This document shows positions 41,150 to 42,351 of a stretch of 42,351 bases of DNA, in pieces (positions within the stretch are counted from its first letter, which is position 1; every line of letters starts with the position of its first letter). This DNA comes from Planctomycetaceae bacterium (GTDB lineage: Bacteria > Planctomycetota > Phycisphaerae > Phycisphaerales > UBA1924), in assembly GCA_027487735.1 (NCBI GenBank), contig JAIYDA010000051.1:1-42351 (forward strand), read 5' to 3'. Both the position numbers and the translations under genes were made by a program. The notes under the pieces are model-generated. The model did no database searches, had not been told where the DNA came from, and saw only the letters and a list, made by a program, of their open reading frames with translations.

Positions 41150-41388
41150 GTGTAACCTTGGTGACGAAGAGCTGGTTTTCGACGGCGCAAGTATCACCCT
41201 GCGAGCACACAGTTTCCCAATGGGCGCGTGCGGGTTCGGGAGCGATACTTCTATCACGCGGCGGGTGGCCCAGGGGCGGCGTTCAGCGATCATCCGCCCG
41301 GCGTGGCGGGTGGGGACACGCCGGTAGCGCGGTATGTCGACTACAACCTTGACGGCGACTTCGACGAGCCGAGGGAGAAGCAAAGGTG
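41150..41388 (+). pseudogene. Broken RHS-repeat fragment
   Basis: One frame from about 41165 reads 'FPNGRVRVRERYFYHAAG', then 'VARYVDYNLDGDFDEPRE' and a TGA at 41386-41388. 'RYFYHA' is RHS-like, and 'DYNLDGDFDE' is an EF-hand-like loop seen in planctomycete RHS proteins. Before it another frame shows 'EELVFDGASITLRAHSFP', so a frameshift near 41215 is likely. No start codon is sensible. It is a relic of an RHS protein. Confidence 0.5.
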
Positions 41389-41407
41389 AAAGAGACGGGT
41401 CTTATTC

Positions 41408-41806
41408 GTGACTTCTATGACGAACATGGATGCCGCCCGGAGGGTAACAAGAGTGACCATTAGCCTTGAAGGATATATCATACTCAGGGTGCTCCCGAGA
41501 CCTAAATCTACGGCACATTCACACAGAGCGGTATCGAAGCAGCTCAACTCGCGATTTGAAAAGCAGGTGCGAGCTGGGTATGACATTGTTATTCATCCAT
41601 GGATACCAGAGCATCCGCTTGATGGGCCGCGGTGCAGTGTGTCGTACAAGAAAAAGCGAGCAACCATCTTTGTTCAAGTAAATTTTGACATCATGCGTCA
41701 CGGCAATAGCCCAGAATATGAGGCACACCTATTTGAACTCTCTGAGCAAGCTATCTTGCAGTTCAGCAAGCAATGTTTGGCCCCAGAGTGTAGAGCAGAT
41801 CAGTAA
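41408..41806 (+). CDS. Candidate immunity protein next to RHS
   Basis: The protein has 132 residues from a GTG at 41408; in-frame ATGs at 41417 and 41426 are alternatives. It is AT-richer than the chromosome. It is a compact alpha/beta protein without signal peptide: 'SLEGYIILRVLPRPKS', then 'GYDIVIHPWIPEHP', 'GPRCSVSYKKKRATIFVQVN', 'YEAHLFELSEQAILQFSKQC'. The 'VSYKKK.A...V.V' segment recalls small polymorphic-toxin immunity families (possibly Imm39-like; from memory, uncertain). Lying between a broken RHS piece and an RHS core fits an immunity role. The matching toxin is not seen. Confidence 0.5.
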   Translation: MTSMTNMDAARRVTRVTISLEGYIILRVLPRPKSTAHSHRAVSKQLNSRFEKQVRAGYDIVIHPWIPEHPLDGPRCSVSYKKKRATIFVQVNFDIMRHGNSPEYEAHLFELSEQAILQFSKQCLAPECRADQ

Positions 41807-42351
41807 GAGTGCGGCAGTTGTGGAGGAAATTGCGTACACTCTGCTTTACTTGCTGGCTTGACGAGCACCGGCGGGCCGTATGGCGTAATCGCGCGGGTGA
41901 AGTATTCGGCGTATGGCAAACCTACAATCCTGCATCCGCTAGACTTTGATGGGGATGGCCTGGTTGGTGGATCTTTGACAGGTGAAGAGGTGACGCAGGA
42001 TCGAACCGCGCTCGAAGAGGCGTTGGGGCACGCGCCGTACGACAGCGGCACGGGCGTGGTCGATCCCAAGCTGCGAGCGTGGCGAGTGCTCGCAAACGTG
42101 ACGGGCGGCGAGCCACACTCAGTGAATGCGGGCGCTCCTGCGTGGAACGAGTGGAAAGATGATCAGCGTGAGGCGTTCGATGCCGCAGTAGAAGCGGTGC
42201 CGCAGACGGAGAAGTGGGCAGACCGGTTCGGTAATCTGCCGCTGTACGCAAGCTATTGGTGGGACGCGCGGGTTGGCGTGTACCACGTGCGGCATCGCGT
42301 GCTCGACCCCGAGAGTGGCCGCTGGCTGCAACGCGACCCGATTGGGTATGC
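41807..42351 (+). CDS. RHS-repeat core, incomplete at both ends
   Basis: The frame is open from the codon after the immunity gene's TAA to the window end. It has no plausible start, so its true 5' end is lost, frameshifted or fused. 'GVIARVKYSAYGKPTILHPL' is an RHS repeat. 'DFDGDGLVGGSLTGEE' is an EF-hand-like calcium loop inside the RHS core, as in several planctomycete RHS proteins. 'YHVRHRVLDPESGRWLQRDP' followed by 'IGY' is the canonical RHS core end, after which a variable toxin domain is expected beyond 42351. RHS proteins form a shell around a C-terminal toxin. Being partial, the product cannot be assigned a target. Confidence 0.8.

Noticed and set aside
1..42351. tRNA, rRNA and complete insertion sequences
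   Set aside because: No cloverleaf, CCA end, rRNA core sequence or intact transposase was seen by eye; short tRNAs could still be missed without a covariance search.

Overview
This 42.4 kb window is GC-rich chromosomal DNA that most resembles a planctomycete, probably of the Phycisphaerae. The inference rests on gene style, not on a marker gene: an HU protein with a Lys/Ala/Pro-rich N-terminal tail, a membrane protein carrying the 'CxxCxYDLRG...CPECG' zinc-ribbon seen in that group, very large glutamine-rich coiled-coil proteins followed by a terpenoid-cyclase-repeat protein, a LolA-like protein, and RHS proteins with EF-hand-like inserts. No rRNA, tRNA or CRISPR array was seen.

Layout. 1-5354 (+): a three-gene operon with overlapping stop/start codons (5'-truncated giant coiled-coil protein, Q-rich secreted protein, cyclase-repeat protein). 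5520-6970 (+): a PLP-dependent AONS/KBL-family enzyme and a small ORF. 6971-8680: an AT-richer accessory patch with two ~297 bp MITE-like copies that keep the 3' end of an IS1595-type transposase gene, an Imm26-like immunity gene and a small membrane protein. 8681-13785: a secreted cyclophilin (-), an ECF sigma factor with a soluble zinc anti-sigma (+), a zinc-ribbon membrane protein, ribosome recycling factor and a disordered protein. 13841-18808: a large protein with a histone-H1-like tail (-), an ArsR-type regulator and an exported PDZ-alpha/beta hydrolase (+). 19009-28887 (all -): MCE/MlaD-like protein, IscU, IscS, AstD, AstA, TrpS, ThiD2-ThiE and a class III PPK2. 28930-29757 (+): a candidate PD-(D/E)XK protein. 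29972-33874 (-): a TPR/peptidase-MA protein and a LolA-like protein. 34138-35634 (+): an S1-domain protein with a clear terminator. 35743-39641 (-): a membrane protein, HU, an EEP-family hydrolase and an FAD monooxygenase. 39820-40867 (+): TatA and an unknown protein. 40868-42351: repeats, a broken RHS piece, a candidate immunity gene, and an open RHS core that runs off the window.

Functionally most of this is housekeeping: translation (frr, trpS, S1 protein), Fe-S assembly (iscS-iscU), thiamine synthesis, protein export (tatA), envelope lipid or lipoprotein traffic (MCE, LolA-like), and two non-adjacent steps of the arginine succinyltransferase pathway (astA, astD). The accessory parts are two small polymorphic-toxin graveyards, at 7.0-8.7 kb and 41.2-42.4 kb, each with an orphan immunity-type gene.

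The most unusual layer is between genes. At least eight intergenic spots carry short tandem repeats of 7- or 8-base units, several folded into long inverted repeats. They resemble the short tandemly repeated repetitive (STRR) sequences of cyanobacteria. Several abut stop codons and one forms the 3' end of astD. These, the MITE pair, and the immunity genes are the best candidates for something not yet described.
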